Source of the DNA: Kuschelorhynchus macadamiae
Taxonomy: Eukaryota > Arthropoda > Insecta > Coleoptera > Curculionidae
Assembly (NCBI GenBank): GCA_030620095.1
Contig: JAUTXW010005212.1
Location: forward strand, 1,018,001-1,082,000
Length of the DNA: 64,000 nucleotides
Reading direction: 5' to 3'
Numbering within the stretch: position 1 is the first letter of the stretch; each line of letters begins with the position of its first letter. This document shows, one piece after another, positions 61,650-64,000 of this stretch. The notes beneath the pieces are model-generated. The model did no database searches. It worked only from the letters and a program-made list of their open reading frames with translations, and was not told the DNA's origin. The position numbers were made by a program, and so were the translations under genes.

Positions 61650-63656
61650 AAGATGGCGGATGCGCCTAAAAGTTACCATAATTTAAAAGACGTTGGAACT
61701 TTTTTCGACATCCTGTATGTTTGATTTCAACATAATATTAAACCCTATTCATTTCTGAGTAATTTAGGTTTTTAATAAGCAAAATCGGTCAAAAAACACC
61801 GCGAATATTAGCAATTTACCAAAGGTCGTTTTCCCGTTCAATGCGCCAAATGAAATGTTGGTTTTCGGTTACCGGCATTTGTATTTCCTTTGTTAACTTT
61901 TTTGTTACATTACCAATATTATTCGCTTTGGGCTTGCTCGAAAGAAAAAACAATAAAAAAGGACATTAACTTACATTTATAATATTCAAAGAAAAGCGAT
62001 GCGTCTAAATAATAATTCAATTATTAATTAATTAATTAAATCGATTTTGATATTTTTTGTGAAACCCCGTAAAATTGATTTTCACTAAGTAAGACCTTCA
62101 TAAAAACGTTTTCTTTTAATTTATTGTTTTTTTACTGATCCATAGCGTTAACGACTAAATTTAATTGTGCCAGCTTTAGCAATAGATCCATTTCGTGCCA
62201 GCAGTCTATAATTCGTTAGCGCAAGTCTTCACAACTATTAAATATTTGCCCTTTTTTATGGATTCGTTCTTCTAAGTCTCCCCACAGATAATAATCACAG
62301 GGATTAAGGTCAAGGCTATAAGGAGGCCAGTCGTTAGGCTCTACAAAATCAGCTACTTGTCCTCTTAAAAAATTTATTGTATACCGGCTGGTATGGCACC
62401 TGGCACCATCCTAAAATCAGTGCTTTTAGTTTAAAATATGAAAATTATTTATGCACAAACTAATTCTCGGCTAAAAAAAACTTTTGTTTAACAAATACAA
62501 AGAAAATACCTGCATAAAGATAAGGTCTGGTGCAAAACGTTCAGTCTGAGGTAGCATTTGCATTAACACAAGTTCACAATAAGTATGTGAATCCAGCCTT
62601 ATTCCTCGCTCAATAAAAATTAGTTCTGCTTTATAATTTCTCGAGATTCGCGCCGATACTATAACATACTTGCCAAATTTCTCTCTTTATTCATATTTGA
62701 CTTTATCGTATATATTAGGGCACATTGGTTTTAATGAATCCATCGAAATACACAACTGATCGTTTTGTGATTTTTTTTTGTTCCCGATAACGTAAAGATT
62801 TTTTTCATCAGAAAACCAAATCTTCGAAATTTCGTCACGCGTTTCGAAATTTATTAAGTAAACGTCTAGACCTGACTGGTCGTCTTCATATCTTCATTCA
62901 ACTTAAATATCTACCCACGTTTAACATGTTTCAACTCTAAATCATTGTTAATAATTCTTTTTGCTGAACTTCTAGAAATCTGTACTTCATTTACTAGTTG
63001 AGAAACCGTTAGGCTAGTACTAGGTGCTCTTTCTGGACTAACTGCTAAGATTCTTACACGATCTATATTTTCCTAAATTTTTTAATTGTTAATATTAGAG
63101 AGAGCAGTATTTATCTATGTATACAGTACCTGTGTTCGTGCAGTTCTAGGTCTGCCCCTAGTTGCTTTTCTTTTAATTGATCCCGTCTCTATTAACATTT
63201 CTACAAAATCATACACTGTACTTTCTCTTAACTCGTTATTAATGCTTTTAAATTTCACACACTCTGTATCCGCGGTTAAATAGGTTTTTTATCACAACTT
63301 TTTCTTCAAAAGACAATACCATATTATCTACTTTTACATAAAAAATAGCTATGAATAAGTAAAATGCTTTAAAATTATTATTATTTGACACAGTTCATTT
63401 GTTTTTATCTTTTTCATTTGTTTTTATAGAGACTTTTATTTTTGTTGAGCCAAATTTAATGCAAAATAATTCATTTTGGTAAATTGCTGATATTTCACGT
63501 GTTTATTGGCCTATTTTGCTGACCGTAGTCTTTTATTTCTCAGAAATGAATAGGCTTTAATATTATTTGAAAATTAAATATACAGGGTGTAACAAAAAAT
63601 TACTAACGCCGTTTAAATTATGTCAAATTTTAGGCGCATCCGCCATCTTGAATTTC
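61650..63656 (-). mobile_element. Mariner-like element (DD37D type) with about 185-bp TIRs
   Basis: Arms 61650-61835 and 63470-63656 are reverse complements. Outermost is TTCAAGATGGCGGATGCGCC with its complement GGCGCATCCGCCATCTTGAA. Inside lies a mariner-like CATCCTGTA / TACAGGGTGT, followed by paired CCTATTCATTTCTGAG and CTCAGAAATGAATAGG. It encodes a transposase on the minus strand. At its right side the end segment is repeated once more in tandem (63657-63765). Confidence 0.9.
62132..63322 (-). pseudogene. DD37D-type mariner-like transposase, two introns, nearly intact
   Basis: The minus-strand start at 63322 reads MVLSFEEKVVIKNLFNRGYR; a 1-bp frame slip follows near 63255. LRESTVYDFVEMLIETGSIK and a GRPRTART motif lead to intron 1 (63129-63073, 57 bp, GT-AG). 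Next comes RVRILAVSPERAPSTS and the helix-turn-helix VSQLVNEVQISRSSAKRIIN. After one or more disruptions near 62900, WFSDEKNLYV holds the first catalytic Asp (about 62815-62785). ERFAPDLIFMQ is spliced across intron 2 (62509-62411, 99 bp) to DGARCHTSRYT, giving the second Asp. WPPYSLDLNPCDYYLWGDLE holds the third, 37 residues after the second. The stop is at 62132-62134. All three catalytic Asp residues are present. It encodes a cut-and-paste enzyme of mariner type, but at least one stop (near 62690) and a frameshift make this copy non-functional as read. Confidence 0.9.
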
Positions 63657-63765
63657 TTTAGGATTATCTGACAATCAAATCTACAGGTTGTCACAAAAAA
63701 GTTCCAAAGCGTTTTAAATTATGGTAAATTTTAGGCTCATCCGCCATTTTGAATTTCTTTAAAAT
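63657..63765. repeat. Tandem copy of the element's terminal segment
   Basis: CTACAGGTTGTCACAAAAAA, TTTTAAATTATGGTAAATTT and CTCATCCGCCATTTTGAATT repeat the landmarks of 63575-63656 in the same order and orientation. This copy is closer to the left TIR (AAAAAAGTTCCAA) than the first copy is. Confidence 0.8.
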
Positions 63766-63867
63766 GTGAAAAATGTATGTTTGAGCCTTTAGCTTATTTA
63801 TTTCAACAAGCCCAAAGCAAATGAAATCGGTCAAGTAACAAATAAGAAAAACAAAATTCCTGTTTCT

Positions 63868-63884
63868 TTTGGACCACCCTATAT
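63868..63884. other. Solitary mariner-type terminus
   Basis: TTTTGGACCACCCTATA resembles the right end of the 228-1407 element (TTGGACCACCCTGTA). The partner end is not in the window or not preserved. Confidence 0.4.
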
Positions 63885-63890
63885 GTTATA

Positions 63891-63904
63891 TATGTCTATA
63901 TATA

Positions 63905-63998
<94 letters not shown>
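63891..63998. repeat. (TA)n microsatellite at window edge
   Basis: A TA run with early TC interruptions, reaching the end of the window, so its real length is unknown. Confidence 0.95.

Positions 63999-64000
<2 letters not shown>

Overview
The window looks like intergenic, repeat-dominated DNA from an animal nuclear genome, most likely an insect with a large, strongly AT-rich, transposon-rich genome (beetle-like, but the order cannot be fixed from this sequence). The argument rests on the element families present: intron-bearing IS630/Tc1/mariner transposases of arthropod type, a hAT element with 8-bp target duplications, a Penelope-like element with a GIY-YIG region, two Crypton-type tyrosine recombinase remnants, a LINE 3' end with an ATTTGA-type tail, long TA microsatellites and many short inverted-repeat elements. 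I found no bacterial features (operons, ribosome binding sites, rRNA, CRISPR). No host protein-coding gene could be identified with confidence; two short exon-like stretches (52699-52818, copied at 53450-53569, and 60460-60694) are the only non-transposon coding candidates.

Layout. 228-1407: 1.18-kb non-autonomous TIR element with an internal hairpin. 1860-2860: decayed DUF4817-type transposase. 7460-8770: first large copy of a repeat family that I call the ACTTCCCT-hairpin family. 10415-11325 (minus) and 20105-20710 (plus): Crypton-type tyrosine recombinase remnants. 13106-13925: two small inverted-repeat elements. 13985-14152: TA microsatellite abutting a Penelope-like 3' fragment (14166-15060). 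15-26 kb: mostly unannotatable AT-rich DNA with small elements. 26396-31140: two ACTTCCCT-family copies in inverted orientation around a 1.2-kb spacer. 31731-38640: a diverged tandem duplication of a roughly 2.3-kb segment carrying tRNA-like pol III boxes; its second copy was later interrupted at a TA by a 2562-bp mariner-type element (35627-38188). 42609-44769: complete but dead hAT element. 46681-48443: long-TIR element. 48965-50022: LINE 3' end. 50258-52428: mariner-type element whose right TIR is the start of a nearly identical 751-bp tandem duplication (52400-53901). 56633-59827: a 3.2-kb inverted array of about 535-bp monomers. 61650-63656: DD37D-type mariner-like element with two clean introns, the best preserved transposase here. 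The window ends in a TA microsatellite.

The most striking property is not a gene. Several unrelated repeat families, above all the ACTTCCCT family, carry dense, regularly spaced ATGGCGG / CCGCCAT motifs that match the extended YY1/Pleiohomeotic recognition sequence. In the 56.6-59.8 kb copy they sit in regular doublets on two inverted arms that could also fold into a long hairpin RNA. This is the best candidate for an undescribed system in the window, but it is a sequence pattern only; binding or transcription is inference.
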